A DNA stretch of 64,000 nucleotides from Sporolactobacillus sp. THM19-2 (GCF_004153195.1 NZ_SEMC01000003.1:1-64000); one strand, 5' to 3'. Counted from the first letter of the stretch, positions 19,622 through 28,246 are shown. The notes: generated from the sequence alone by a model not told the origin. Numbers and translations are program-made.

Positions 19622-20452
19622 TTAATCAGAGACCGGCAGTACAGCCCCTTTATATTTTGTTTTGATATAGTCCTGAATCTCCTTCGACTGAAGCACAGAG
19701 ACAAGTTCTTTAATCGCCTTTTTCTTTTCATCACCCTTGCGCACAGCGACAACATTGGCATAAGGTGATTCTCCCCCCTCAAGAATCAGGGCATCCTTTT
19801 CCGGATTAAGTTTCGCCTGCAGAGCAAAATTCGTATTAATAGCAAACAGATCAGCTGCATTGTGCTGATAAGCTTTCGGCAGCAGAGCCGGATCAATCGG
19901 CTGAAGGAATTTCAGATGTTTTTTGTTCTCAATATCCTTCAATGTCGCCGCCATTTTGTCAACGCCCGGTTTTATTTTTAACAATCCCTTTGATTCAAGC
20001 AGCATCAGGATACGACCCTGTTCGGCTTTATTGTTGCTGATCTGGACGGTTGCGCCATCTTTAACATCATCAACAGACTTAAATTTACTTGAATAAATAC
20101 CGAAGGGTTCAATGTGGATTTTTCCGGCGTTGACCAGATCCGTATGATGTTCTTTATTATATAAATCCAGGTACGGGATGTGCTGGAAGTAATTTGCATC
20201 AAGCTGTCCGGCAGCAAGTGCTTTGTTCGGCAGCACATAATCCTGGAATACTTTCACTTTCAGGTTGATGTTCTTTTTCTTAAGCAGCGGAGCCGCCTTT
20301 TTAAGTATTTCTGCATGCGGTACAGCCGTCGCGCCGACCGTCAGTGTTGTTTCTCCTTTTGTACCGCTTTGCGCACTGCCTCCGTTTCCGCAGGCAGCAA
20401 GCGCCAGAATAACGGATAAGGCCAGTATTAATGATAAAATTTTCCTTTTCAT
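19622..20452 (-). CDS. metQ: Methionine-binding lipoprotein MetQ
   Basis: A 276-residue NlpA-family substrate-binding lipoprotein of the methionine ABC importer. The signal peptide ends in a lipobox, LAAC, with lipidated Cys21, followed by GNGGSAQSG. The mature part has the typical TVGATAVPHAEIL opening and a bilobed NlpA fold. The ATG at 20452 follows GGAGGACTGCAAC; an in-frame start 12 codons earlier is less likely. Regulation is through the SAM-I riboswitch ahead of metN. Homologues can prefer D- or L-methionine or its oxide, which cannot be told here. Confidence 0.94.
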   Translation of the reverse strand: MKRKILSLILALSVILALAACGNGGSAQSGTKGETTLTVGATAVPHAEILKKAAPLLKKKNINLKVKVFQDYVLPNKALAAGQLDANYFQHIPYLDLYNKEHHTDLVNAGKIHIEPFGIYSSKFKSVDDVKDGATVQISNNKAEQGRILMLLESKGLLKIKPGVDKMAATLKDIENKKHLKFLQPIDPALLPKAYQHNAADLFAINTNFALQAKLNPEKDALILEGGESPYANVVAVRKGDEKKKAIKELVSVLQSKEIQDYIKTKYKGAVLPVSD

Positions 20453-20518
20453 GTTGCAGTCCTCCAATAGTTCAGATGTGCTCTTCATTTAAAAATCCAT
20501 CATTTATGATCTGTCTGT

Positions 20519-21184
20519 TTATCTCTTATCAACATGCCGGGTGATACGGTCACCGATAAACTGAATAATAAAAACAATAATCAGAATAATGACTGTCGCG
20601 ACAAAGGTAATTTGATTATTATTCGCCTGAAAACCGTCATTGTATGCAATGGTGCCCAGTCCGCCTGCGCCGACAACGCCCGCCATCGCGGTATTACTGA
20701 TTAAGGCAATCAGCGTGACGGTCATGCCGGAGATCAGCGACGGCCAGGCTTCAGGAAGCAGGACTTTAACAATGATCTGCAGGCGGGAAGCTCCCATCGC
20801 CTGAGCGGCTTCAATGACCCCTTTATCTACTTCCCGGAGACTGATCTCTACAAGGCGCCCGTAAAACGGGGCTGTCCCGATGATAATCGCAGGAAGAGCT
20901 GCTGTTGCGCCGATCATCGTCCGGACAATCAGAACAGTGAACGGAATCAGCAAGATAATTAAGATGATAAATGGAATCGATCGAAAGACATTGACAACTG
21001 CCGCAACAATCCGGTAAACAAACAGCTGCTCATAAAGCCCGCCTTTTGCCGTCAGGAAAAGAATCAGGCCGAGAATCAGACCAATAACAAAAGTCAGGAC
21101 ACCGGAAACCAGAGTCATATAAAGCGTTTGTTCGGTAGCCAGCCACATTCCCGGCCAGTCGATACTTGATAAGAAACCGTTCAT
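20519..21184 (-). CDS. metP: Methionine ABC transporter permease MetP (MetI)
   Basis: A 221-residue membrane permease with five predicted hydrophobic segments and the EAA-loop sequence EAAQAMGASRLQIIVKVLLPEA (about 125-146). This loop contacts MetN. The start overlaps the end of metN by four bases. It is named metP in B. subtilis and metI in E. coli. Confidence 0.94.
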   Translation of the reverse strand: MNGFLSSIDWPGMWLATEQTLYMTLVSGVLTFVIGLILGLILFLTAKGGLYEQLFVYRIVAAVVNVFRSIPFIILIILLIPFTVLIVRTMIGATAALPAIIIGTAPFYGRLVEISLREVDKGVIEAAQAMGASRLQIIVKVLLPEAWPSLISGMTVTLIALISNTAMAGVVGAGGLGTIAYNDGFQANNNQITFVATVIILIIVFIIQFIGDRITRHVDKR

Positions 21185-22209
21185 CGGGAAATCACCTCAA
21201 CTTCCAAATGCCCTGCCCGGAGCTTCTCAATGGAAGCTTTTATATCGGTTTCCGCACCGGTCAGATTTAATAGAAGAAGCCCTTCTGAACCGCCATTCAC
21301 CGATGACAGATCGCCTTCAATGACAGCCACCTCAAGAGCCGGATTCCGGAATAAAATCGTCGACAGCGGTTTCTGGCTGTCCCCTTCCCTGAATGTGATG
21401 CGGATAATGGTCCCTCCCGGATGATGCTTCTGAAACGAGCTGATTCGCTCCTTTTCAGTCAGCGATTCGTCTGTCCGGCCGACAAACGATCTTGTGATCT
21501 CCTTCTGTGGATGCAGAAAAACATCATGAACGGAACCTTCTTCGACAATGATTCCCCGATCAAGGACAGCAACACGATCACAGATCTGATGAATGACATG
21601 CATCTCATGGGTAATGATCACAATCGTGATTCCCAGTTTCTTATTAATTTCGCTGAGCAGGCGGAGAATGTCCTCTGTTGTTTTCGGATCCAGTGCGGAC
21701 GTCGCCTCATCACAGAGCAGCACTTTGGGGTTACTGGCAAGAGCCCGGGCAATGCCCACACGCTGCTTCTGGCCTCCGCTCAGCTGTGACGGATAGGACG
21801 AGTCACGTCCGGAAAGCCCGACGAGCCGAATCAGTTCCGACACCCGCTCCTTCCTTTTAGTTTTAGGAAGATGGGACAGTTCAAGCGGGAAAGCAATATT
21901 TTCAGCAACCGTGCGGGACCACAGCAGATTAAAGTGTTGAAAAATCATTCCAATCTGCTGTCTTTCCCTCCTCAATTGTTTATCTGATAAATCAGACAGC
22001 ACACGCCCGTCCACTTCCACCTGACCGGATGTCGGCTTCTCCAGCATATTAATCAGCCGGATCAGCGTACTCTTACCGGCACCGCTGTAGCCGATGACGC
22101 CGAATATCTCACCCCGGCGGATGCTCAGGCTGACGTCAGACAAAGCTTCAACCGGTCCGGCATCAGTCTGGTAAACCTTTTTCACATCTTGAAGCTCAAT
22201 CAACACCAT
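21181..22209 (-). CDS. metN: Methionine ABC transporter ATPase MetN
   Basis: A 342-residue ATPase of the methionine importer. Walker A is GYSGAGKST (about 39-47), the signature is LSGGQKQR, and Walker B is VLLCDEATSALDP. The C-terminal ACT-like NIL domain (about 265-340) is where methionine binds to inhibit transport in characterised homologues. Three possible starts (ATG, GTG, TTG) lie within nine bases after GTGAGGAA; the first is reported. It is the first gene of metN-metP-metQ. Confidence 0.94.
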   Translation of the reverse strand: MVLIELQDVKKVYQTDAGPVEALSDVSLSIRRGEIFGVIGYSGAGKSTLIRLINMLEKPTSGQVEVDGRVLSDLSDKQLRRERQQIGMIFQHFNLLWSRTVAENIAFPLELSHLPKTKRKERVSELIRLVGLSGRDSSYPSQLSGGQKQRVGIARALASNPKVLLCDEATSALDPKTTEDILRLLSEINKKLGITIVIITHEMHVIHQICDRVAVLDRGIIVEEGSVHDVFLHPQKEITRSFVGRTDESLTEKERISSFQKHHPGGTIIRITFREGDSQKPLSTILFRNPALEVAVIEGDLSSVNGGSEGLLLLNLTGAETDIKASIEKLRAGHLEVEVISR

Positions 22210-22302
22210 TTCCTCACTTTCAAAACCTTTTCTATACGCTTAGCCGGATATTCCGGAAAATCCGAAACCTGTATCTCCTCCCTTTCACGCTTCATGAAGG
22301 TA

Positions 22303-22332
22303 AACAAAAAACTCCTCAATGAAAGAGGAGCC
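22303..22332 (-). terminator. Riboswitch expression-platform terminator
   Basis: CTCCTC (22330-22325) pairs with GAGGAG (22317-22312) on the minus strand, followed by six Ts. It lies directly after the SAM-I aptamer. Confidence 0.9.
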
Positions 22333-22465
22333 CGCTGCCTCTCTCATCTGCCAGAAACTTGCATTTCTGCAGGAATTAGCACCTTCCTGTCTTCCGAATA
22401 AACAGAAAACAGGGGTTGCCGGGCATCATCGGGCCAGTCCCTCCGCCGCTCTTGATAAGAGTGAT
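22303..22465 (-). ncRNA. SAM-I (S-box) riboswitch controlling metNPQ
   Basis: Reading on the minus strand, all hallmarks are present: CTTATCAAGAG at the P1 5' side, GGAGGGACTGGCCCGATGA, the kink-turn with CCCGGCAACC, GGTGCTAATTCC, and GCAGATGAGAGAGG closing the aptamer. A terminator hairpin follows. This is the classic arrangement in which SAM binding favours termination and stops transcription of methionine uptake genes. Confidence 0.97.
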
Positions 22466-22496
22466 TACCTATTCTTCTATTCTTATGCGTAAATTT

Positions 22497-22525
22497 AACT
22501 TAACATGGTGGCTGAAAGTTGTCAA
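22497..22525 (-). promoter_or_regulatory. SigA-type promoter of metNPQ
   Basis: On the minus strand TTGACA and TAAGTT are separated by 17 bp. The predicted transcript starts about 25-30 nt before the riboswitch P1. Confidence 0.8.
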
Positions 22526-22535
22526 ATCGACGATT

Positions 22536-22577
22536 CAAAAAAACACCAGGCAAGATTTTCCTCCTGCCCGGCGTTTA
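22536..22577 (-). terminator. Terminator of the NlpC/P60-LysM gene
   Basis: On the minus strand AACGCCGGGCA pairs with TGCCTGGTGTT, followed by seven Ts, just after the stop at 22599. Confidence 0.85.
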
Positions 22578-22598
22578 TGATCATTATGAAATTTTTAA

Positions 22599-23843
22599 TT
22601 ATTTTTTCGGCAACTTTAATTGATCACCTGCGAAAATCAGAGAAGAATGCAGATGATTTTCTTTCATCAGCTTGCTGACTGTCGTGCCATGCGCTCTTGC
22701 AATATCCCACAGGGTATCCCCGCGCTTAATCGCGTATGTTTTATTTGCCTGATTATGCGTCTGGCCTTTATTCTGCACATTGAAATTAAGCTTTTGACCC
22801 GGATAAATCACATCCGACTTCAAATGATTGTTCAGTTTAATTTCGGATACGCTGATTCCGTGATGTCTTGAAATCGCCCACAGGCTGTCACCCGTCCGGA
22901 CGAAATAAGTTCCGCCGGACACTTTATCTGATTGAGCAGCGGCAGGACGTTCTGCCGACTGTGCAGGCTGCGCCGCTTCCTTAACTCCTGACTTTACCGT
23001 CTGTGCTTTCGGTTTTGCTGCAGGAACTTTAGCCGGTTCCGCTGCAGAAGCTGTTGTCGGTTTTGCTGCAGAAGCTTTAGCCGGTTTTGCTGCAGAAACC
23101 TTTGAAGGAGCTTTGGATGGCGAAATCGGATTGCCCTTCAGCCGGAGTACTTGGCCGGATCTAATCTGATTCGAGTTCAGCCCGTTCAGTGCTTTCAGCT
23201 GAGACACCGATACATCTGTCTTCTGACTGATTCCTGACAGCGTATCCCCGTCCTGAATTTTATAGGTTCCAGACGGCGTCGCCTGATTGTTGCTTGTGGC
23301 TTTCTGAGTCGTGTTCGAAGCCGGTGCGGCCTGTCTTACTGCAGGACGTACAGATTTTTTCGCTTTCTGAGCGGGTGGGGTGCTTTCAGAAATCCGTCTG
23401 GCGGTCACATATTTGGGTTCCCAGTAGCTGGATGCACCGCCATCAAAAATTTGCGTCTGACGGACACCTGTTTCTTCATTTTCAGCACTGATCATCTGGT
23501 TATTGCCCACATAGATCCCCACATGAGAAATTCCTTTATTATTGGTGTTAAAGAAGACGAGATCCCCCGGCTGAAGGTTATCTCTGCTGACATAAGCACC
23601 GTACGCTGCCTGCCCCGCAGAACTGTGAGGCAGATTCACCCCTAAACGGGCAAAGACTTTCATCGTAAAGCCGGAGCAGTCGTTAGCTCCCCATTTATAT
23701 TGCTGACCGATACCCTGTCTGGCCAAATTGACTACTGCATTTCCCGAAGGAGCTGCCTTTGCCTGATCTACTCCTCCGGCACCCGTTCCTGCTACAACCA
23801 GTCCGCCGATAAGCGTTGCTGATATGATTCCTTTTTTCTTCAT
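22599..23843 (-). CDS. Secreted NlpC/P60 endopeptidase with three LysM domains
   Basis: A 414-residue exported peptidoglycan hydrolase. A signal peptide (about 1-30, ending AKA) is followed by an NlpC/P60 domain (about 35-150) with the catalytic Cys in WGANDCSGF and His in ISHVGIY. Then come three LysM repeats: near 188-232 (YKIQDGDTLSGIS), near 312-355 (YFVRTGDSLWAIS), and near 368-412 (YAIKRGDTLWDIA). The first two are separated by an Ala/Lys/Pro-rich linker. LytE/LytF/CwlS-type enzymes carry LysM first and the catalytic domain last; the order here is reversed. GGAGGTTATCC supports the start at 23843. A WalR-type site lies upstream, as expected for a cell-wall autolysin. Confidence 0.92.
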   Translation of the reverse strand: MKKKGIISATLIGGLVVAGTGAGGVDQAKAAPSGNAVVNLARQGIGQQYKWGANDCSGFTMKVFARLGVNLPHSSAGQAAYGAYVSRDNLQPGDLVFFNTNNKGISHVGIYVGNNQMISAENEETGVRQTQIFDGGASSYWEPKYVTARRISESTPPAQKAKKSVRPAVRQAAPASNTTQKATSNNQATPSGTYKIQDGDTLSGISQKTDVSVSQLKALNGLNSNQIRSGQVLRLKGNPISPSKAPSKVSAAKPAKASAAKPTTASAAEPAKVPAAKPKAQTVKSGVKEAAQPAQSAERPAAAQSDKVSGGTYFVRTGDSLWAISRHHGISVSEIKLNNHLKSDVIYPGQKLNFNVQNKGQTHNQANKTYAIKRGDTLWDIARAHGTTVSKLMKENHLHSSLIFAGDQLKLPKK

Positions 23844-23924
23844 TTTCGGATAACCTCCTGCTCGTATTTCAAAAATCACGCGTCGCTTATATGTACATGT
23901 GTGTTAAGCTTTTCAACAAGGTTA

Positions 23925-23968
23925 ATCATAGTCCCCAGATTTTTCATGGCAGTTACATGCTGTTAACA
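23925..23968 (-). promoter_or_regulatory. WalR-type box and -10 element of the endopeptidase gene
   Basis: On the minus strand TGTTAA-CAGCA-TGTAAC (23968-23952) matches the WalR (YycF) direct repeat TGTWAH-N5-TGTWAH. A TATGAT -10 lies 21 bp downstream (23930-23925) with no good -35, as in activator-dependent promoters. The rest of the 23844-24246 gap holds only the rsgI-like gene's terminator. Confidence 0.6.
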
Positions 23969-24140
23969 GAAGCGATACGTCTTCATTACAGTTGTTTAAT
24001 ATTTGATGCAGGATAAGACAGCTATAAGAACATTTATCAGATCAGACAATTTTTTACAGAAAACAGCATAAGGATCTGCCCGGAAAATAAGAACAACGGC
24101 TTGCCCACTGGAAATCAGTTCTTCAGTTAAAAATTTTGCC

Positions 24141-24174
24141 AAAAAAATAACCTGTCTCCTTTATCCGGAAACAG
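24141..24174 (-). terminator. Terminator of the sigI-rsgI unit
   Basis: On the minus strand CTGTTTCC pairs with GGAGACAG around GGATAAA, followed by GTTATTTTTTT. Confidence 0.75.
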
Positions 24175-24246
24175 ATTGATCTTCAAATAATGCACTTCAG
24201 CCTGCCGCCCCTGCCTGAACATCAGAATCCATGATTATGTTTTTCA

Positions 24247-25278
24247 TCAGGCTTCCAGACGTTGACGCAGGGCATGAGTCAACGCAACTGACCGCGGTTC
24301 ACCGAGACGCATACCGCTCAGATCTTCAGCAGGCTCTTTCTTCTCCAGACTGTTAAAGGGATTTCTGAACAGTGAATTTTCTTTAATATAATGAAAAGTT
24401 GCTTTCGCAGCCTGGTTTTCACCGTTCTGAAATTTTCCCGTCAGCTCCCTGATAAATGGATACCAGACCGGTCTGGAGGAAGAAAGCAGCTGTTCAAGAC
24501 GTAACGCAGAAAGCTGTCGCGCCTGATCCAGTGACAGCACCCTGTGAAACGCATTAGCCTTAAGATACAACAGGTATTTGCCCATCGACAGTCCCGCCTG
24601 TCTGGCATTCTGCCGTCCGGCCATCGATGCGATCTGCCACTTTGACGCCGATCCGCTTCGTATGGCCGTCCGGGCCGTTCCTGCCGTGTATGCTTCGAAT
24701 AATTTTCTGTTAAAATGATCTCGCTCTGACCGCGTGATCTGATTGGTAAACGCGGTAGTAATCAGACACAGGGTCTGTCCGGTTAACTGTCCCCGCGCGT
24801 TGAGCCTCTCGAACAAATGTGACGTAAAGGCACTGAAAGACATATTCCGGAATGCATCCGGATCCGGAAGTATCGCTTTAGCATTCCCATCCAGGGCCTG
24901 AACGGAAATAATGCGCATGTCCGGATCGACACTCGCTTCAATATCGGATGCAACATCAAAGCTGACATAGGCGGCAACAGGCCGGTCCGGCTGGAAGGTA
25001 CTATGCGATAAAGGTGCAAAGCAGAACATGGAAAATCCAAGAGCCAGTACAGGTATAAGAAAATAACTGCCAAGATGAAATGAATGAGCAAGGTGAGCGG
25101 ATAAAACCGTTTCCCCGACTGACAATGTGGCGGTGCGCCTCAGTCTGACCGATTCAAAATCACCATCATTTGTCAGAATGACAGCCCGGCGTCCCTGTTT
25201 GGAGACAAGAACTCCACGATTGTTCAGTTTCCTCCCCGCCCTTCTTACGTCAATGAACCTCTGAGTACTCCGGTTCAA
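24247..25278 (-). CDS. rsgI: RsgI-like anti-sigma factor for SigI
   Basis: A protein of about 343 residues with RsgI layout. There is an N-terminal cytoplasmic anti-sigma domain (about 20-52: GVLVSKQGRRAVILTNDGDFESVRL), one transmembrane segment (about 66-90), then an outside region opening VAAYVSFDVASDIEASVDPDMRIISVQALDG, the RsgI extracytoplasmic signature. The remaining C-terminal part has no recognisable sensor or carbohydrate-binding domain. It overlaps the end of sigI by 29 bp if the TTG at 25278 is used, but that codon lacks a good ribosome binding site. GGGGAGG lies within residues 14-17, so the start is uncertain. It holds SigI inactive until an envelope or heat signal. Confidence 0.82.
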   Translation of the reverse strand: MNRSTQRFIDVRRAGRKLNNRGVLVSKQGRRAVILTNDGDFESVRLRRTATLSVGETVLSAHLAHSFHLGSYFLIPVLALGFSMFCFAPLSHSTFQPDRPVAAYVSFDVASDIEASVDPDMRIISVQALDGNAKAILPDPDAFRNMSFSAFTSHLFERLNARGQLTGQTLCLITTAFTNQITRSERDHFNRKLFEAYTAGTARTAIRSGSASKWQIASMAGRQNARQAGLSMGKYLLYLKANAFHRVLSLDQARQLSALRLEQLLSSSRPVWYPFIRELTGKFQNGENQAAKATFHYIKENSLFRNPFNSLEKKEPAEDLSGMRLGEPRSVALTHALRQRLEA

Positions 25279-26008
25279 TATATGACTTTAGTGCATTGAA
25301 TCCGCCGATATAGATCAGCGCTAATGCTATTATATACTTTCGATTCCTTTCAATGGTTTTGCGGCTGCATGAAACAAATTGCAGTAAATCTTTTATCGGC
25401 AGCTGCTTTTTCTTACGCAAAAACTGAACAAGCTCCTTGTGTTCTACAAGAATTTTCGCTGAAATCTTGGCGTTCTCACGGGCATCGGCATGTTTCGGAC
25501 AGTGCCTGCTCAGGACATCGAAGGTGATCCCGTATTCAAGCAGCAGTTTTCTGTAACTGTCAATCTGTTCTGTGCGCTCACTGATTCGGCATTTTTCTTC
25601 ATAAAAATCAATGGCTGCCTGCTGCTCAACATAGCTTTCTTCCATATTGTTTTCATCATCATGCTGCGCCTGATCCAGGTAGATATTACGCATTTGTCTT
25701 GATTCCTTACGAATGAAATCAATAATTCTGCGCCGAATAACCATATCGGCAAAGGTCAGGAATTTGCTGCCCTGTCCCTTTTTATACTGGTTTATGGCTT
25801 CATTAAAAGCGACCATTCCGACACTGAATTCATCCATGGTCTGATCAATAAAACGATTGCATACTTTAGAAACAACCTTTTTAATAAAAGGCTGGTAAGA
25901 TTCGATAATTTTATTTCTCAGGGTCTCATCGCCCTGCTGTGCTTTAAAAATATTGGTTTCAAGCGGAAAATTGTACGCTCCACCTATAGCAATCTGGCCG
26001 GCGCTCAT
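25250..26008 (-). CDS. sigI: RNA polymerase sigma factor SigI
   Basis: A 252-residue sigma-70-family factor of the SigI group, which in B. subtilis responds to heat and cell-wall stress and controls autolysin genes. Region 2-like sequence QTMDEFSVGMVAFNEAINQYKKGQGSKFLTFADMVIRRRIIDFIR lies at about 60-104. The C-terminal SigI-specific domain ends with CSRKTIERNRKYIIALALIYIGG. The ATG at 26008 follows GAGGTGG; an in-frame start 17 codons earlier is less supported. It is co-transcribed with rsgI. The autolysin gene downstream (22599-23843) is a plausible regulon member, though its visible control site is WalR-like. Confidence 0.93.
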   Translation of the reverse strand: MSAGQIAIGGAYNFPLETNIFKAQQGDETLRNKIIESYQPFIKKVVSKVCNRFIDQTMDEFSVGMVAFNEAINQYKKGQGSKFLTFADMVIRRRIIDFIRKESRQMRNIYLDQAQHDDENNMEESYVEQQAAIDFYEEKCRISERTEQIDSYRKLLLEYGITFDVLSRHCPKHADARENAKISAKILVEHKELVQFLRKKKQLPIKDLLQFVSCSRKTIERNRKYIIALALIYIGGFNALKSYIEPEYSEVH

Positions 26009-26169
26009 CACGATTCCACCTCTCGCTTTTTTCTGGTCAATTGATCTTGATTTAAACATATCACGTCAATACAGTTCTGGTGAGTATTGTCAAAAATTTT
26101 TGTTAATGTCAGAATCTGTGCCATATTTTCAGTCGAAGGGCATCGTATCCTGTCAGAATCAGTAAAATA

Positions 26170-26241
26170 CCCTTGTCTCTTTTATACCATGACAGCTACC
26201 GCAGGGGAAGCGACATTATGGTAACAATCAGATGACAAGGG
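26170..26241. other. Two-tier inverted repeat between gcvH and sigI
   Basis: CCCTTGTC (26170-26177) pairs with GACAAGGG (26234-26241), and TACCAT (26185-26190) with ATGGTA (26218-26223), leaving a purine-rich apical loop. It lies 48 bp after the gcvH stop. The following T-run is weak, so it may be a terminator or another structured element. Confidence 0.45.
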
Positions 26242-26288
26242 CTGTTAAAAAACATGATATTTTTACCAGATGGAGAGGGAGTCTGATC

Positions 26289-26678
26289 TCAGCCTTTTTC
26301 GCCGATCAGTTTCTCATAAGCCGCTGCGTCAAGTAACTGATTGAAAGCACCTGAGTCCACCGATTCAAGCTCAATCATCCAGGCCTTCTCATAGGGTGAT
26401 TCGTTAACAAATTCGGGAGAATCCTCAAGATCACTGTTTGTGTCTGATACGGTCCCGCCAACAGGTGCATAAAGTTCCGAGACGGTTTTCACCGATTCAA
26501 CACTGCCGAACGAGTCTCCTTTTTTTAATTCATGGCCTGTCTCCGGTAATTCGACAAAAACAATATCACCTAATTCCTTCTGAGCGTACTCCGTGATTCC
26601 GATTCGGACTTTGCCGTCTGGTTCTTTTTTCACCCATTCATGATCTTTCGAGTAAAGCAAATCTTCAGGAATACTCAT
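26289..26678 (-). CDS. gcvH: Glycine cleavage system H protein / lipoyl carrier
   Basis: A 129-residue H protein. The lipoylated lysine is Lys64 in [13 protein letters not shown], flanked by the usual FVELPETG hammerhead strand. Besides glycine cleavage, GcvH is the first octanoyl acceptor in Gram-positive lipoate assembly. The LipM and LipA enzymes that would act on it are encoded at 45776-47545. No gcvT or gcvP is in the window. It lies next to yusI, as in B. subtilis. Confidence 0.96.
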   Translation of the reverse strand: MSIPEDLLYSKDHEWVKKEPDGKVRIGITEYAQKELGDIVFVELPETGHELKKGDSFGSVESVKTVSELYAPVGGTVSDTNSDLEDSPEFVNESPYEKAWMIELESVDSGAFNQLLDAAAYEKLIGEKG

Positions 26679-26771
26679 TATGATGCCTCCGTTTCAGTTA
26701 AGCGGCTGACCGCACTGTGTCTTTTTATTTTTTTTCAATACCATTATATCGTAATTTCTCTGTGATGCCCT

Positions 26772-27143
26772 TTAATTTTCCCTCATGACTTTGCCCCAGA
26801 TGGCTTCGAACTGCTGCGGATTAAAGCCAACCGTAACATGTTCCCCGTCGGTTATAATCGGGCGTTTGATCAGCATGCCGTCAGCAGAAAGCCATTCCAG
26901 CCATTTTTCTTCAGGTTCGGTTCTGATCTTTGTCTTTATATCCTGGTCCCGATAATGTCTGCCACTTGTGTTAAAAAATTTCTTCAGAGGCAGTCCTGAT
27001 TTTCGGTAGAGACTTCTGAGTTCATTCTTTGCAGGCGGATGCTCAGCAATCTGTATCTCGCTGTAGTTGATATCGTGGTCGTTTAACCATTTTCTCGCCT
27101 TTTTACATGTCCCGCAGGTCGGATAACCATACATCGTCAGCAA
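26772..27143 (-). CDS. yusI: ArsC/Spx-family protein YusI
   Basis: A 123-residue thioredoxin-fold protein of the ArsC/Spx/YffB family. It opens with YGYPTCGTCKKARKWL (Cys10-Cys13) and carries KRPIITDG in the C-terminal half. It lacks the extra features of Spx needed to bind RNA polymerase, so a reductase-like role is more likely; the substrate is unknown. The TTG at 27143 follows GGGGTGGTG at usable spacing. An ATG three codons later is the alternative. Confidence 0.85.
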   Translation of the reverse strand: MLTMYGYPTCGTCKKARKWLNDHDINYSEIQIAEHPPAKNELRSLYRKSGLPLKKFFNTSGRHYRDQDIKTKIRTEPEEKWLEWLSADGMLIKRPIITDGEHVTVGFNPQQFEAIWGKVMREN

Positions 27144-27224
27144 CGTGCTTCACCACCCCTTCGCTTATTCTTTTTACCGGCTTTGTCCGCGCTGCCTGTT
27201 TTGCCCTTAATGGATCAGTGGCAG

Positions 27225-27333
27225 GTGCGACACTCCGGCGGCACCAGCAACCTGGTGAGCCCCCGCAGCGAATATACCGGGCGAGGAAAGGCACGGATCG
27301 CCCGCGGAAAAGGACACCTGAGTGAAAAATAAC
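27225..27333. repeat. Intergenic repeat element, copy 2
   Basis: A roughly 109-bp GC-rich non-coding element with the same ordered blocks as 4765-4881 (GCGA-CT-GCGG, GTGAG, CGCAG, ACCGGGCG, ATCGC, GCGGAAA, ACCTG, GAAAAA). It lies between divergent yusI and the CotF-like genes. Confidence 0.55.
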
Positions 27334-27357
27334 AGGCAGGCTGAACGGGCCTGTTTC
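27331..27357. terminator. Hairpin next to repeat copy 2
   Basis: AACAGGC pairs with GCCTGTT, and the minus-strand copy is followed by ATTTTTC. It lies between divergent genes where no terminator is needed, so it may belong to the repeat element. Confidence 0.5.
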
Positions 27358-27514
27358 TTATAGTATAGCCTATTTCATAAGATCATCTAAAGGCATGTGA
27401 CTGTTGTTTCCTGTAGAAAATAAAAAGAAAGCCAAATGATTTCCGCACGCAGGGACATAATACACCTGAGCACCGTCACCATTAATTTAATTAACAGAGG
27501 AGTGTGAAACACAC

Positions 27515-27790
27515 ATGAACATGCAGCAGCAGGGCGGGCAGGCTCAGACGAACTTTCCACAGCCGCCGGACATCCTGTCCACAAAAGATCATTTGTATAT
27601 TGAAGACATGCTTTCATGGAACCTGGATCTCATCAAGAAAGCACACGCCTACGCTTCTATGTGTCAGGATCAGGATGTGATGCAGGCGATGAATCGAACC
27701 TGTCAGCTTCATCAGCGCCATTATCAGGATATCCTGAATCACCTGGGTAAACACATACAGGCCCCTGTTACGGGAGGGATTTCGAAATGA
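27515..27790 (+). CDS. CotF-like spore coat protein (first of pair)
   Basis: A 91-residue helical protein related to the coat F family, with the core LYIEDMLSWNLDLIKKAHAY and HQRHYQDILNHL. The Gln-rich N-terminus is typical of small coat proteins. The ATG follows AGAGGAG. A CATAATA element (27456-27462) resembles the -10 of forespore SigF/SigG promoters, with a weak upstream partner. Its stop overlaps the next gene start by four bases (ATGA), so the two are coupled. Function is inferred from family only. Confidence 0.75.
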   Translation: MNMQQQGGQAQTNFPQPPDILSTKDHLYIEDMLSWNLDLIKKAHAYASMCQDQDVMQAMNRTCQLHQRHYQDILNHLGKHIQAPVTGGISK

Positions 27791-28122
27791 TGAAGCAGCC
27801 CGCACAGTCGACACCGATTCAGAATACGGAATCCCAGGTTCCGAAAACGCCGCAGATGAATGACAGGGATTATTTAAATGATCTGCTCCTGTCGGAAAAA
27901 TATATGGGCATTTCCTATGTACATGCCATGCAGGAAGCGAGTCATCAGGCGCTTTATCAGGATATTAAATCTGTTTTTGATGCCACCTGCGACCATCAGC
28001 GCGATCTGTACAATCTGATGTTTAACAAGGGATGGTATAAATTTGAATCTCAGGAACCTCAGAAAATGCAGCAGACACAGCAACAGTTCAACCAGTATGC
28101 CCGGCAGCAGTTTCCCAAATAA
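27787..28122 (+). CDS. CotF-domain spore coat protein (YusN-like)
   Basis: A 111-residue protein with a clear coat F domain (about 24-92: MNDRDYLNDLLLSEKYMG, then YVHAMQEASHQALYQDIKSVF and LYNLMFNKGWYKFE). It has a Gln/Pro-rich head and Gln-rich tail. It is coupled to the CotF-like gene before it and followed by a terminator. B. subtilis YusN belongs to this family and lies near yusI/gcvH, matching the order here. Confidence 0.85.
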   Translation: MMKQPAQSTPIQNTESQVPKTPQMNDRDYLNDLLLSEKYMGISYVHAMQEASHQALYQDIKSVFDATCDHQRDLYNLMFNKGWYKFESQEPQKMQQTQQQFNQYARQQFPK

Positions 28123-28212
28123 GAAGGGGCTGAAAAAAAGACTGCTCTGGCAAGTTGCCGATGCGCCAGAAATCCGGTTTTTCTAATCCTTTCTTAATCG
28201 AATGAATTTACA

Positions 28213-28246
28213 GCACTGTTTCCTGAATGGAGCAGTGCCTTTTTTT
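28213..28246 (+). terminator. Terminator of the CotF-like pair
   Basis: GCACTG / CAGTGC with inner TCC/GGA pairing is followed by CTTTTTTT. Confidence 0.85.
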
